Source: Tetracentron sinense
Taxonomy: Eukaryota; Streptophyta; Magnoliopsida; Trochodendrales; Trochodendraceae
Direction: 5' to 3'
Assembly (NCBI GenBank): GCA_015143295.1
Contig: CM026565.1
Location: 17,432,548-17,496,547, forward strand
Length of the DNA stretch: 64,000 bases
Below, piece by piece: positions 11,968 through 25,264 of this stretch. The position numbers were made by a program, and so were the translations under genes. The first letter of the stretch is position 1; the number at the start of each line of letters is the position of its first letter. The notes beneath the pieces are model-generated. The model was not told the DNA's origin. It saw nothing but the letters and a program-made list of their open reading frames with translations, and did not search any database.

Positions 11968-13136
11968 TCAGTATGTTGAATCGGTTGGTAGTCCTGTTGT
12001 AACCACAAAGTCTGGCCACTGTTCTCTTCGGAAGCTTCGCCAATCCGACTGGAAGTGACGTGTAAGGCATTCAGAGTGTACTGAGAAGGTGACCCAATCA
12101 TTTTCCTGCCGGTCTATTACTAAGATGCACTGAGGGAGTCCAAATTGCCGAAGGACTCGGAGTAGGGCGTAGACTGCTGAACTGGTTAGACCGGCGAGGA
12201 TCATACATCATCTTCCAATTATGACGACGTGAGGTAGCATTTTCAGAACTAGCCACTCGTATTGCCATATGATCTCCTCCTCTGATAGGCTTTAGAGAAG
12301 CTGTTAGAGTGTTCTGACGTCTGTAGACACTATCTGGCCCTGATTCTGGGAAATCTTTCAGAGGAGACTGTATGCATTACAGAGACCAGCAGTTACTAGG
12401 ATGATAATAGGTAGGTGTCCTACCGATCATAGTTGCAGGAGAGGTACACTGGCATGGAAGATGCCCTTTCCGCGGTCTACTGCTTCATTGAGAGCTTTGA
12501 GAAGCTCTGCAAGGATGACTGGTACAATTTTTCAAGAGCTACGCATGTCTTCGATGATCCCTACCAGTACTGATTCGGCGAGGGTGCGGCATTTCGAGAA
12601 TACCAACTAAGACATATCTATCAGTGCAAAGGCATTAAGACCGGGAAGTTCTGCTGTTATGGTGTCAGGGTTCCACTTGCGATTGTACTGATCTTTTAGA
12701 TAACTTACGGGTATTCGATTATAAGAACAGTTAGGACTATGCTGCAAGCGGATAGGCTTGATATGCAAAAACCTTGATAGGTCTGCCTGGTATGTTGTCT
12801 TGTAACGTGGTACTATAGCTTCGTTGTCCATGTTTAAGCCTATAATGCACTGAATCTCTTCTAGTGTTGGACACAGTTCATTCTTACCAAAATAAAACAC
12901 CATATGTGATGGGTTTCAACACTGGATAGCAGCATTCATGAGGCGCGGGTCTGGTTTAACCATGGACAAGTCTTGAATGGATCCCATTTTGTAGTATTGA
13001 GCTCAAGCAAGGCACTGACTCGGAGTGAAGGCCTCAATGATTTCTGGAGATTGTCATCACATGCCGCCTGAAATGTCAAATGCACGGGCCGTGATGGTTG
13101 ACCAATTGACTTAACAATCCCTGAAGGACTTGCCAT
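11968..13136 (-). pseudogene. Ogre/Tat ORF1 (plant-mobile-domain/DUF7745-like), broken
   Basis: Three open pieces on the minus strand line up as one decayed protein. 12936-13136 starts MASPSGIVKS. 12607-12903 starts MVFYFGKNELCPTLEEI, where the 'CPTLEEIQCIIGL' wording is typical of the domain found in ORF1 of Ogre/Tat elements. 11968-12204 starts MILAGLTSSAVYALL. The function of this protein family in retroelements is unknown. Stops and frameshifts separate the pieces. The same three pieces occur in copy B at 33524-34690 with about the same damage, so the decay predates the duplication. The family assignment comes from recognised wording and not from a search. Confidence 0.65.
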
Positions 13137-13429
13137 CTACCTGGACAAAAGACAGACTCTATGTGAGTGTACTGTATATACAGATGATAATGCAAAAATG
13201 ATGATGATTGAATTTTTTGATTTTTGATTGGGTGTGACAAAGCACATGTGATCCGATAAGGTAAACGAATGGAGGTCCAATGTGCTTTTACTCGGGTTGT
13301 TGGGAACCGGGAGCCTATCAAGTTAAGGTTGGGGATAGGTCTTGTGCAGACCTGTCTACTTGGGATTTGAACCTCATATGCTATGTCGGGATGCAGAGTA
13401 GGATGTATTTTATTACAAGCACAAGTTTG

Positions 13430-13620
13430 CACTACAAAACTATAGGGGTATAGTGGCGAACAAATAGCGGTGTTGAGATTAAAACGCCAGTAAAGATAAC
13501 TATTAACGGCGTTAATTGTAATACAGTACTAACGACACATGTATAGCGGCGTCATATCAAAAATACGCCAGTATTAGTTAATTATTAACGGTGAGTTTGA
13601 AAATAACACTGTTATAGAAA
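13430..13620 (+). repeat. CACTA 5' terminal and subterminal repeats
   Basis: CACTACAAAACTATAGGGG is followed by repeated short words around aacgccagta and aacggcgtta in both orientations. In the CACTA family such subterminal repeats bind the TNPA-type protein. The same end occurs at 34984 in copy B. Confidence 0.8.
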
Positions 13621-15733
13621 TGGGCGGTTCCGCGAAAATATCTCCCGCCAATGGAATGGCGGGGACATTTTATGGTCTATACCGACATTTAAAAAAAACT
13701 CCGGTAAAGACTTCTATCTTTGGGGATTTAGGGCCCCGAGCTTTTTTTCTTTCCCTCCTTCTTCCTCTTTCCATCCTCTTTCCTCTCCTCCCTGCTCCGG
13801 CCACCTTCTCCTGCGCTGCTCCTGCTCGTGCTCCCTGCTCCTGCACACTCTTTGGTTCCTCTCTCTCTCTCTCTCCCCATCTGGTCTCTCTCTCTCTCTC
13901 TCCCCCCATCTGGTCTCTCTCTCTAACTCTATCCTCTCTCAAAAATTGAAGCCCATAGCCCCTGCTTTGAAGCTCGAAGCTCTCATTAAGGAGTTTTGAA
14001 GGAGAATCTTCGGGTTCTTCACCTCCTCTCTCGCTGCCGACGCAGCTCCAGTCACAGCCCCTCTTCTACTCCAAGAGGGCAAAATCATTGCAGAAACAGT
14101 GTCTAAGGTTCGACCCATCTCTTTCAAATTTGTATTTCCTACTTTTCTTTGATTTGAGATGCTTTTATGTGGGATTTTTTTCCTGGGGTTGGGTGCTTTT
14201 GAGTTTCTGGATTTTATTTTCTTTATGGAGGTATAATCATTTGAAGGCTTGGTTGCAATGTGGAGACCAAATGCACAAATAGTGTCTAAGATACTTTCTG
14301 TTGGCTACTTCTTTGTTTTTCTTTTCTTTTCTTTGATTTGATATGATATATAATTGGATTTAGATTCATGCATTTGTTATCTGGGATTGGGAGCTTTTGG
14401 GTTTCTTGAGTTCTGATAACAAGGTGTGCAAAATGAAAAATACAGAGGATGAAATAATTCTGTAAGATATGACAATAATTCCCTTTTATAATTTTATTAA
14501 TTTCTAAATTTGGATTGGGTGTTGTTTAATGGTTTATGTTCTTAGGGAATTGCTATAGTCTCTCAGATAGTTGTTTTTCATTCTTTTATCTCCCCAAAGC
14601 AAACTATGTTCATGTGCTTGATTTGATTTTGTTTGTAATTTATTTTTAATGTGTAAGTGCAATGGTGCTAAAATCGTTTTTTTAATATAACTCAGAGTAA
14701 ATCCAAATACATTTAGGATGAGAACTAGGAAAATATATATATACTAGCGAAGGCACGTGCGATACATGTGGAGTGTACAGTCAAACATTTATAAAATATT
14801 AAATCAAATGATAAATGAATTTTTATATGAACTTTTTAAACAAAAATGAAATCTAGTACAAAAACATAAAAAAAAACTATTTAGTTAACAAGCCCTTAGC
14901 ATTCACAAATTGTAAAGAAAATTAGAAGAGTGTCAAATAAAATAGTGGCACAGAAATGTATAGAATTACAAAAATGAAAAAAAAAAAGAAGTAAAATTAA
15001 TGTTACAACAACAAGAATAGTTAAAAAAAATAAAAAGATGTAAAAATTATTTATTCAAGGAACCTAAGAGGAGTAGCAAATATTAACCAAAATCAATTTT
15101 AAAAAATTAGAGAGAGAAATATTATTAAATAATTGATTAAATTTAGGTTAAATTCTATATCACTGGGTGTAAGAACTAAAGTTAAAACATGTACGCTTGG
15201 AAGGAGGTAATTATGGCTATTGCAATGCATTCATATTATCCCCTTGTAACTTGAATAACACTTAGGTAAACGGTCTTACCAACTCAATGTTAATATTTTT
15301 AAACAAAGTAATAAAGGATATAAACCTAAGAGTAAGTGATCTTGACGATAGGGTGTACATCAAAAGAATAAGAAGCAATTTGTACTGGAGATAGAAAGAT
15401 GAGATACGCTGGCTGGGGCGTGGAGTTGTTGGTTATATACCTGGAAAGCAATGATGTAAGAGAGGAGTCGAAAGGGATGGAAAAGAGGGTATGTCCTTTG
15501 TTTCCCAACAAAGGATTCGATTCCTTTGGCATACATACTTCAAAAACAACGACTGCCGCTTCCATATATGAAGCTGTACTTCCAACGACAACGACGCCAC
15601 TTCATATATGAAGATGAACTATGTGTATCGAAAAAGGATGTATGGTCGAATTGAGGACGTGCCCGATCTTTTGTTAGGATTATGTTCATCAATTAGTGAG
15701 AGAGGAAGACGTTGCGTAGAAATTGTTTAGACG
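13621..15733 (+). other. CACTA 5' internal region, no recognised gene
   Basis: The stretch holds a (CT)n tract (13857-13925), an A/T-rich part and a Helitron-like end (14744-14773). The open frames at 13620-13949 and opposite translate low-complexity CT-rich DNA and are not supported. A possible untranslated first exon ends in gtgtctaag at about 14106. Compared with copy B (35175-37357), copy A shows a growing number of one-base losses in homopolymers after 14220 and strong scrambling after 15160 (see findings). Confidence 0.5.
14744..14773 (-). repeat. Helitron-like 3' terminus (minus strand)
   Basis: On the minus strand a CACGTG-type hairpin is followed by CCTTCGCTAG and then T, the pattern of a Helitron 3' end (hairpin, CTRR, host T). 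Copy B keeps a perfect hairpin (36311-36337, CACGTG...CACGTG). The other end of the element was not found. Confidence 0.4.
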
Positions 15734-15745
15734 AGCCATGAGGAT

Positions 15746-17024
15746 ATGCCGTATAATTGGAAGAAGAAGAGTATATTCTTCGAGTTGCCATACTGGGAGC
15801 ATAATTTGTTGAGGCACAACCTTGATGTAATGCATATTGAGAAAAATGTATGTGACAATGTGATTGGGACTTTGTTAGGTTTGGAAGGAAAATCTAAGGA
15901 TGGTTTAAAAGCGCGTAACGACTTGGTTGAAATGGGAATTCGGCATGCACTTCACCCTCAGTTGCTGCCTGGCAGAAGCAAAGTTTATCTGCCCCCTGCA
16001 TGCTTTTCGATGGACAAGAATGAGAAAGAGTTATTTTGCAAAGTTTTGAAGAGTGTGAAGGTTCCAGATAGTTACTCGTCAAATATTGCAAGACATGTCA
16101 ATATCAAAGAGCGTAAAATTCATGGACTAAAGAGTCACGACTCTCATGTTATAATGCAACAATTCCTACCACTGGCTATGAGGAAAACATTGCCGAATAA
16201 TGTAACTTCAGTCTTAATTGAATTGAGCAACTTCTTTCTTGGTATATGTTCAAAAGTCTGTCAAGTGGAGGATTTGAGACGGTTAGAGGAGAAAATTGCG
16301 CTTACACTTTGTTATTTAGAGAAAACTTTCCCACCGACTTTCTTTGATATTATGGTGCACTTGCCTATACACCTGGCCGCAGAGGCAAGACTAGGTGGAC
16401 CTGTACAATACCGGTGGATGTATCCTATCGAAAGGTATGCCTTCAATTATAATTTTATAGTTGTGTTCAAACTTCTTGTTATCGAGAATTTCTCTTATCT
16501 TAACAAAATTTAATTCATATAGGTACTTATATACACTGAAGTCTTATGTGCGCAATCGAGCCCGACCAGAGGGTTCCATTGCAGAAGGGTACTTGGCAGA
16601 AGAATGCATGACATTCTGCTCCAGGTATCTAAATAATATGGAATCGAGATTAAACAGGCCGATGAGGAATGACGATGAAAGTGTAATAGGTAGTGCAGAG
16701 CCATATATCTTAAGTGACTTGGAATGGCAGCAGGCACATCGTTATGTGTTGATTAACTGCGATAAAGTCACAAAATATATAGAGTAAGAGCACAATCTTC
16801 ATATATGTTGTTCGTTACTTATTTATTTTTATTTTTTTTACTTACAATGATTGGAAAATGATATTCTTTGCAGGCAGCACATGAATGTACTTAAAATGAC
16901 AAATCAAAGACCTAGAATGACCCCCCACGAAATCCAAAAAAAGCACACCACTGAGTTTGTTGAGTGGTTTAAGGGCTATGTAAGTCTTAACTTGTGAATT
17001 CTGCATAACACATTAGTTATATTT

Positions 17025-17062
<38 letters not shown>

Positions 17063-17832
17063 CCTATTTGGTCTTGAAATAGGTTCAAAGGTTACAAGAT
17101 TCAGGTAATCCAGTTTCTGATGAGATTACATGTCTTGCATATGGTCCACGTAAAGTCACAAAAAAGTTTAAGGGCTACGTCATAAATGGATATCGGTTTT
17201 GTACTAAGGATAGAGAGCGAGGACGCAAAAGTCAGAATAGTGGTGTTGCGGTCAAAGCAACGACTACAAGCTATTCAACTTCTAAGGACAGAACCCCCAA
17301 GGTCACAGAGATCACCTACTACGGTCGCTTAACAGACGTAGTCGAATTGACGTATTCTGAAAGCCTTAAATTTGTATTGTTTAAGTGCGATTGGGTTGAT
17401 GTGAAGTCACGGGGTAGCGGAATAAAGACCGATGCATTTGGGTTTAAGCTTGTGAACTTCACACGCTTGGTTCCAGCACACTTGGTGTCGAACGAACCCT
17501 ATGTGTTGGCATCTCAGGCAGAGCAGGTATTTTACGTTCAAGATCCAACGGAAGAAGATTGGCATGTTGTCATCAAGACTAAACCAAGAGACTTCTTCGA
17601 CATGAATGAAGATTCTGTTGTGGACGATAATGCATTCAGGGAGAACGAGCCATTCGACGACCAACAATTAGATGACACTGAACATGATGATGACGGAGGT
17701 GTCGGTTGGGTGAGATTAGGAATTACTGGAGCAACTATTGATGCTCCTCCCCAAGTGTTACAACAACAGGCTTCTTCTTCCGAATCTAGTGATGCCGATG
17801 ATGTTGAATCAATATATAGCGATGAAACATAA
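15746..17832 (+). CDS. CACTA Tnp2 transposase, C-terminal half (four exons)
   Basis: Exons 15746-16434, 16523-16783, 16874-16979 and 17083-17832 join with GT-AG introns and an open frame throughout. Exon 1 has transposase_21-type wording (WKKKSIFFELPYW, LRHNLDVMHIEKNVCDNVIGTLL). Exons 1-2 hold DUF4218 (FFDIMVHLPIHLAAEARLGG, RWMYPIER then KSYVRNRARPEGSI). Exon 4 holds DUF4216 (ITYYGRLTDVVELTY, FKLVNFTRL) and an acidic tail ending YSDET. A (TA)n tract lies in intron 3. In the family this protein binds the element ends and cuts the DNA. The first half, including the catalytic N-terminal part, is missing; ATG 15746 is only the first in-frame ATG after the junction at 15734. A decayed 5' half of such a gene lies at 47535-48380. 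Confidence 0.85.
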
Positions 17833-18360
17833 TGATTATTTTTTGATGTAATGTAGAAGTATATATTCAAGAGAAAGGGGATAACCTCAGTGTACCAAGT
17901 AACAATTGTTCAATAATGATAGTGTCAATGGAAGGGATTTTTGTTGGAATTTATTTCTATTAATCTATTTCTATATTTTAATTGACTGCAACCTTTGATG
18001 CCAACAACATGTGTATGTAATTCCTGTTGCAGTATTTAGCCATCTAGTAAGTATTGATTAGCTATTGTTATGTACATGGGAAAGTAGGCCAGACATTGCT
18101 CATTTGCTCCACTGAGCTATCTCCATAGGATTTACTAACATAAGTCCCTGTACATGCTTGGGATGGTGCCAATCAGTTAGGATTCACAGTAATAAATTCC
18201 AAATGATTTTTTCCTTCTTCTGAATGTTGAGGTAAAAATGTAATCTTGTAAGCTTTTGGTATTTCGACAATGATGTATGCTAGTCAGATCTCATGTCTTT
18301 GTACTTTAGATTCCTTTTCATTATGCATTTCTATCAGAAGCTAATATCAATATTTTGCAG
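17833..18360 (+). other. Spacer between the Tnp2 and TNPA-like genes
   Basis: The spacer is A/T-rich and without a recognised coding region. The end, atattttgcag at 18350-18360 directly before the ATG, is a good 3' splice site, so the TNPA-like transcript probably has an intron in its leader, with the promoter in this stretch or further left. Confidence 0.5.
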
Positions 18361-21300
18361 ATGGATCCTACAGACACTCCACCATCTCATTCGGGTAGCT
18401 CCTCCACACTTGCTACCGCGGCCATGAGGAAGGTCCGCGGTAAAGCAAAATGCATCGAAATACATAAGATGCCTGCAGGGAAGAAAAAAAAGGTGAAAGT
18501 AAATGAGAGAGCACAACCTGTGGGTAAGAATGCACAACTTTTGGCTGGGTATTTGGGCAATATTGCACGAGATGCCCACTTACTTCGTATCGATGTCCGG
18601 AATTGGCGTGCGATGAGTGATGCGGATAAAACCCGTGGTTTGGAAGTCGCACGGGTGAGAACAAAATAAATAGGTCATTTATTATTAAAACACACTTATG
18701 TAACTAGTTGATATATGATTAATTTAACAACGTTTTTGCAGGAGAAGTTCGATTTCCCCCCTATCGCAGAGGACTTCGTTTTGAAGTCTTTGGGTAAGAA
18801 ATGGAAGGACAGTAGGTCCTCAATGGGGAGAAAACTTTTTGATTTGGACGCCCCTCCTGCTGTCAACTATGAGCGGTGCCCCTCCGATATTCCCCCGGAG
18901 CAATGGCATACGTACGTCGACTACTTGTACACTGATGAGGCCAAGGTATATTTTATTTGAATGTTAATTATGCTTATATCGTTTTCAATTATCCCTTATC
19001 TCATATGATATATAAATGTAATATTGTAGAAACGGAAGGCAGTGGGCAAAGCGAGTCGCGAGTCCCAAGAAATTCCTCATACGGCGGGCTCAAAGAGCTT
19101 CGCCAGAGTCAGAGAGGAGGAGGTATGTTCGGTTTCATTCTAATAATTTATATCACAATTTGATGCATATGGGTTAAAAATTTGTTTTTCTACTTTTGTC
19201 ACTGCCATAGCGATTGGCTAGTCCATCAGGGATAGCTCCGGGCCGTGCTGAGGTCTGGATAAAGACCCACACTAAGAAGGATGGATTGCCAGTCAACTCT
19301 CAAGCAGGAGAAACGATTGTAAGTAATTTAAATATTCATTATATCATATAACACTTTAATTGAAATTCAAGATAGTAATTGTTTCAAAATGTTTGCAGAA
19401 CAAGTTGAAGGATGTGCTCAGCCAGTTACCGGTTGGCTCACAAGATAGCACGGGCCGAAATGATGTTCTCTCTCAGGTCATGGGGCCTGAGAGAGATGGA
19501 CGCATCCGTGGATGTGGATTGGGCCCGACTCCCACTAGGTTATGGGGGTCATCTTCGAGACATTCCGGTACTATAGGCTCCTCATCTGGCGAGACCCAAA
19601 TGCTAAGGGATGAACTTGAGGCGACGAAATCTCAGGTGGAGACCCAAAAAGCTCAGATGGAGGCCCAAGCCGCTAAGATTGAGGCCCAACAATCTCAGAT
19701 GGAGGCCCAACAAACTCAGCTCAATGAAATGCAGCGGATGTTCAACCAGTTCTTACAGGGGCAGCAGGTATATATACTAACAAGCATTAAATAATCCTTT
19801 TTTAACTTTAGATTTTCATTCATTTATTTATTCAATTTTTTCACAACAGGTTGCAGGTCAGGGTACTCCAGCACCACATGCTTCTCCAGAGGTAAATGCT
19901 AATTTGAAAAGATTTTAGTTTTCATTTTCATTTGCATTGTATATAGAACACCAGGGCGTTTAGTCGTATTATGGTAAGCATTATAAAATCCATGGTGCAC
20001 CTAAAACAACAAATCAAAGTATAAAACATTAATATTCACACACACACACACATATACACTTGTAAAAATGCACGTGCAATGCACGTAAAATATATCAATT
20101 GATTTAATTCACTCAACATTTTTACTTTTCTTGTTAGCATCAAATTCTTTCACACCTAGGCACATGTTCTTTAAATCTAGATTCAAGAGAGAAACAAGAA
20201 CTCTCACAATGGAAACTACTCTCCAGAGCTGATTTTCCCTTTAACCCGTATTCTTATTTTTTATTGTAATGTCCTTTGGGCATCAAATATGAAAAATAAA
20301 CCTATCATAACAATAGAAAACAATATACACAATTAGAAACATTCCGTGCTAGTTAAATTGAAGTTATTGACAGCGTCAATAATTGAGTTCATGAATTGTT
20401 GAGAAAAGGAAGATGATTTGAAAGCTAAGTTTTTCTATTAGCTTTGTATTTTATATTGGCCAGACTGGTGGAAATATGAAGTTATGGATGCTACTTTTTG
20501 GAGTAATCTCTTTCAACAAAATAGCCGGTAAAGATACACATAGTGTAGTGGTATTGTAGCTTGCCATGACATTGGATTATGTTGCAAAAGGAAGCCTAAG
20601 TTGTTGCTCCAAAGGGGGATTCTCAATTAGCTTAGTTATACAGTAGCACTAGACAGACTTGAGTATGGCATTTATTTTCAAGTCTCTTGTTTCTGGATCT
20701 TAATGAGATATGAAGGGACTTTGAATATCAGATTGTTCAATAAACCAAGGAGCAGTGAAGCTGAAACATCACATCTCAAGGATAATAGGAGATTTAACAG
20801 GGTTGCTATTAAACAGAAGTTTAAATATTTTTGGATATGAATTTTTGGTTTTGTAGATTTACCTATTGGTCTAGTTGGACAATTAAATGACGAGCATCTC
20901 TTGAAAAGGTGGGTTCCTTTGAGAAACTTTCTAGGATTAGGCAGACTATGTGCAAATACTTGTTCATGAGATACGCACTGGAAGATTTAGGTGATTGTGA
21001 TTGTTTATTCTATCGGTCATTCCTCATTTTGCAGGATATTTCCCATAAAAAACAAATGATCTCATTGTCTGAGTGGAGCCACCAGACAATAGCAGAATTT
21101 GGAAGCGCTGTTGGAAATATCAGTTGGCTGCATAAATTGTTTACAGCTTGTTGCATGATTGGAGTTTAATTGTTCAGATAGATTCTATATTTCATATCAC
21201 AAAAGAAATGGTTGAAAGGGGGAAGCAGATTTTTATTCTTACTATACCATATTACTATAGGGTATAGGTCAATTATAACGGCAGATCTTTAATGTGGCAC

Positions 21301-24300
21301 TCTAGTTGGACAGAGAACTGATTACAAGCACAACACTTCTGTCTATTCGACAGTCTGAACATATGGACAAAAGAAAATCTAATCTAATTATACATGCTTG
21401 GTGCCATGCCTCCCTAGTAGAGTATGAGAAAAAATCTTAATTCCGTCAACAGTTCCATCCACTTGGATTGGCTGGGTAGTCGAAGCCAATTTCAAACCAT
21501 GAGCTAGTTGTGTTTTAGATTTTCCTCTGGATGTCAGATATATGGATGCCATTAAAGACATTATGAGGGAGTGATGACTAGTGTGAGAGTAGCCAGATTA
21601 GAGACAGATGTGTTTCCAGTTACGTTGGCCTTAAGTCTTCTCTTTTGCACTAGTTGGGAATTGGGATGAACTAATAGCTCATATGCTAGATGAGATTTGT
21701 GGTGTGTTTTGTATTAAGATGATGTGTTGATTGATAACAGGCATAGCATTGTCAAGCATTGAAGAAAGACCTATGATTTTCTCTCATAGGTCTGATGAAC
21801 ATTACCCCAGTTTAATTAGACTTGTGGTGGTAAATTGGAAAAGAATTTTAAATCTTACATAATTCGTTGGGGATTCCAAAGGATGGAGTAGGTGTGGAAG
21901 TCAGCAGTGGGATCGAACCAGAGGTAGAATTGATGTTCTCTGTTGCCCTTGCCTTGGCCGAAAACATTAGTGTGGAGGATGTAAGGATCACCACTCAGGT
22001 TTCCCAGGAACTCAAAATCGATCTCATCGTGGGTTGGCCCTTGAGAAGATAGCTGCAATACAATTCAATAGTGGAATATCCTTGTGTTAATTTGAAGAAC
22101 TTTCATTATAGTTTATGAACATATATATACATTAGCTGAGGTACCAAATTCAAGAAAGAAATGGGGCTTACATAGTAGGCAGTGACGGTGCCGGCAGAGT
22201 TGCCAGGAACGAGCTTGAGCTGCATATCAATGTTTCTGAAGAGGTATTCGCTTTTGGATTGGAAGCCGGAGCCGGATGATTTGTCAAGAGACAGAGTGAG
22301 AAGATCACCGTTGTTGAGGATCTTGCTACGACCATCGCCCCAAGTGAGATCAAAGTCCTGGTAAAAGTTAGCAGCAGAGCTAGCCAGGAACGAAACTAGC
22401 AACATCACTGAAATACAAAGGGAGGAAGAAGAAGCCACTGAGAAATTGATAGGCGTGTGTGAAGAGATTTGAATGGGACTTGGCTTTGGAGTGATTCAAA
22501 GAGAAACTAGATAAGATCCCATTCAAGTTGATTAAAGTAAACGGTGAGGATGGATGCACAGACACACAAAACTCTAGAATAACCTTATAGAAATGTAGAA
22601 AATATATAATCTGAAAGTTAAGGCTCTAAATTCATTATTCTGAGAGAGTCCCTAACAGGTCTTGATTCAGTTACGAGGATATTCACAGATCAGTGGCCCA
22701 ATGGGAACTTCCATGCTAAAGAGCTTCTCAACCCAAAGAAACTGTGATCTTTATGGTAATAGTACATATTTCCAACAACCCACATTCCCTTCAAGATTCC
22801 TTGCCTTCTCACTCCCCACTCCATAAATGTCCCTATTGTGTTGTGAGAGAGAACTACATTACAAATCCTCCTTCAAGGAACTCAGGAGTTCGCACTAGCT
22901 AATTATCATCACCAGAGACCATCTCCTAGAATGGAATTCTTGGGCACTGCAATTGAAGGTTTTTACACCATCCAAGAAGGGGAAGGTGAGAGAAGGGTCA
23001 GTCGGGGGAGGCACAAGAATGACGATACAATGGAGTTCTACGGCTATCAATTTCTGGATAATTGTCAAATATCCTTAGTACTAATTGTCAAGCATAAGAG
23101 GGGAATTTAACAAATTTCCTCCTCGGCTTTGGATGTTCAACATATGATTTTCTCCTAGGTGAGAAATCTACTAAGAGGTAAGCCTTTACTTTTTGAGATT
23201 TTCATATTTCAAAATAAATATGAAATATCTGCTGTAGATTGTAAATGGGAGTAGAAATCCTGTAAGGCATTAGATCCCTCGACCTTCCTCATAAGAGGGA
23301 GCACACCATACCATTGGAGTAGAGTAGGGCTAGCTGGACCAAAATATCACGAATTTTGTATTGATTCCATATTTAAATTTCGATGAAAATTTTGACTGCA
23401 ATATATGCGTATTGCATGTGCATATGCATATACGTATAGATCCATACATATGTATTAAGTACATATCATCCAACATAGGGTTGGTTGGTAAATAATTCTA
23501 AAAAATGCAAAATGACGAGGGACTTCCCATTCTTCCATTATTTTGGTCCTCACCCACACATCCTTTCGGGTGTGTTTGCTAATGAGAGAGAGAGATCTTC
23601 AAAAACCTAACTCATACGGTTGAGAGCAGCAACTCCACCACCATTATCTCCACTTCCATCTTCTTCCGTCGACGGCAATAGGGGTCCACTCACCACAGTT
23701 CCACCGACGGTCCTATTCAAATCTGCGCCGGAACTCTCCTCTTGTCCTTGATTCAAATAGCATCTCTCAATCTCCCTCCCATCTCTCCAAGTTCAGTAGC
23801 AGCAAAGGGGTTTTCCTTCACCTTCAACATCTAGCACCTCCGGCACTTGTACCGCCACATTTCCGGCAAACTGCAACTCCAGCCAGCTTCGATCTCACAT
23901 GTGCAGCCACACCTTCATCCTCACTTCTTTCCCTTGCCGGCAGCAGCAATCCGAACAGCAGCACTCACCTCGAGCTCAGTCGTCCTCGCATGGCATGACA
24001 GCCCCTCAACGACACTACTAGATTAGAGAGAGATCCCCTCTCTCTATCTTTCTTTGGTTCGGGAAGCAAGGAAAGAGGGGTCTACTTCTCTTGTTCGGTC
24101 GGCATGGAGTCACCACAACCACAACAGCCCTCATCCCTCTCCTCTTCTCCTTTACGGTAGCCACGGGTTAGCACTTTCTTCCCCTTTCTTTTCTTGACTT
24201 AATATATGTTTAGAATAAAATAGATTACCACATTAAATTAGTTTAGGATTAGTCATAGCTTATTTAAGCAATGAAGTTTAGTTCTATAGTTTAGTTTAGA

Positions 24301-25232
24301 TCTTACAATTAGTTAACCCAATCTCTTCTTTGTTAAGCTAATGTTAGACTAAATCTTTTTTTTTTTTTTTTGAAGTTTTCACTTATAGAACTTTTTCTGT
24401 TTTTTTTGGTTAGTTTGTTACTTTAATGTTAACCTAGAGTAAATCTATGTTTCTAGTTAGTTTCAACTCAGTTAAAATCTGTTTTGAGGTTAGTTTCAAC
24501 TTAGTTCAAATCTGTTTTGAGGTTAGTTTCAACTTAGTTAAAATCAGTTTCTTTAGGTAGTATTAAATATGTTTTTAAGATATTTGTTAAAAATCTAATT
24601 CCATTTAGTATTATCTTGAGACATAGGTTAGTTAGAAATTTTGATTTTCAAAGTTAAAAGTAGGCTAGTTTAAAATCTATTTTTTAGAATTAGTTATGTA
24701 AGTTAAACTGTGTTGGATTGATAGGATGAGAATCAAGAAGGTTATGATGGATCATACATAGAGTGCTACATGAAGGAACACCGAGGTTCTTCTTTTGAAG
24801 ACGCGCGAGAGCACACTTTTGGCATGATTTCAGATGCATGGAAGCGACTCAATGAGGAATGCCTCAAACCAAATCCTTTCTCCCCATCTTTCATAAAGGC
24901 CTCACTTAATATTGCAAGACTGGTTCCTGTGATGTACAGTTACGACGACAATCAACGCCTCCCATCCCTTGAAGAGCATATCAACTCAATGCTCTACGAA
25001 AGTATTCCTTTAGAAGGAAAAGCGTAGGCGTTAAATTCCAGTCCAAAGTAGTTTTTCGGTTAAATAATAGAATGGAAATTTATGTTACATTCTAGGTAAA
25101 TGAAAGGAAGAATTGGAGTTTACATTCTCCTCTCCATTCCACTGTGCACCTGCTGATGTAATCACTTATATACAGAGCCTTGCCTCATAATTATACTTTT
25201 CTTTACTTACAAACGTACACGTTTGGAAAACA

Positions 25233-25264
<32 letters not shown>

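Larger units (their letters stand above)
2247..13429 (-). mobile_element. Ogre/Tat-like Ty3/gypsy retrotransposon, copy A (decayed)
   Basis: Read on the minus strand, the order is ORF1 (11968-13136), gag (9041-11357), protease region (5484-6513), a spacer, RT (3747-5214), then RNase H and integrase (2247-3746). An extra ORF before gag and Tat-type RT wording (ETYQRAM-like, GRIHYINRFISQLT, RPLLLYI) place it in the Ogre/Tat lineage. All modules are broken by stops and frameshifts, so it is a non-autonomous relic. It is interrupted by a plus-strand solo LTR (6514-9040) and cut on its 5' side by the CACTA transposon that starts at 13430. Its 5' LTR and primer-binding site are not in this copy. 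The left limit is the end of pol; the element may extend to the window edge. Confidence 0.85.

Noticed and set aside
13620..13949. Open frames of 90-127 codons on both strands at the CACTA 5' ends (also 35174-35557)
   Set aside because: They translate a CT-rich low-complexity tract (SLSLSP and RERER runs) and differ in length between the two copies because of tract changes, so coding is not supported.
20909..21169. 86-codon open frame in the TNPA intron as a captured gene
   Set aside because: No recognisable family wording and no splice context consistent with a coding exon; chance is more likely.
21859..22438. A functional host XTH gene into which the CACTA element inserted
   Set aside because: The fragment lies wholly between TNPA-like exons of an element with both terminal repeats, lacks later exons, and has no ATG.
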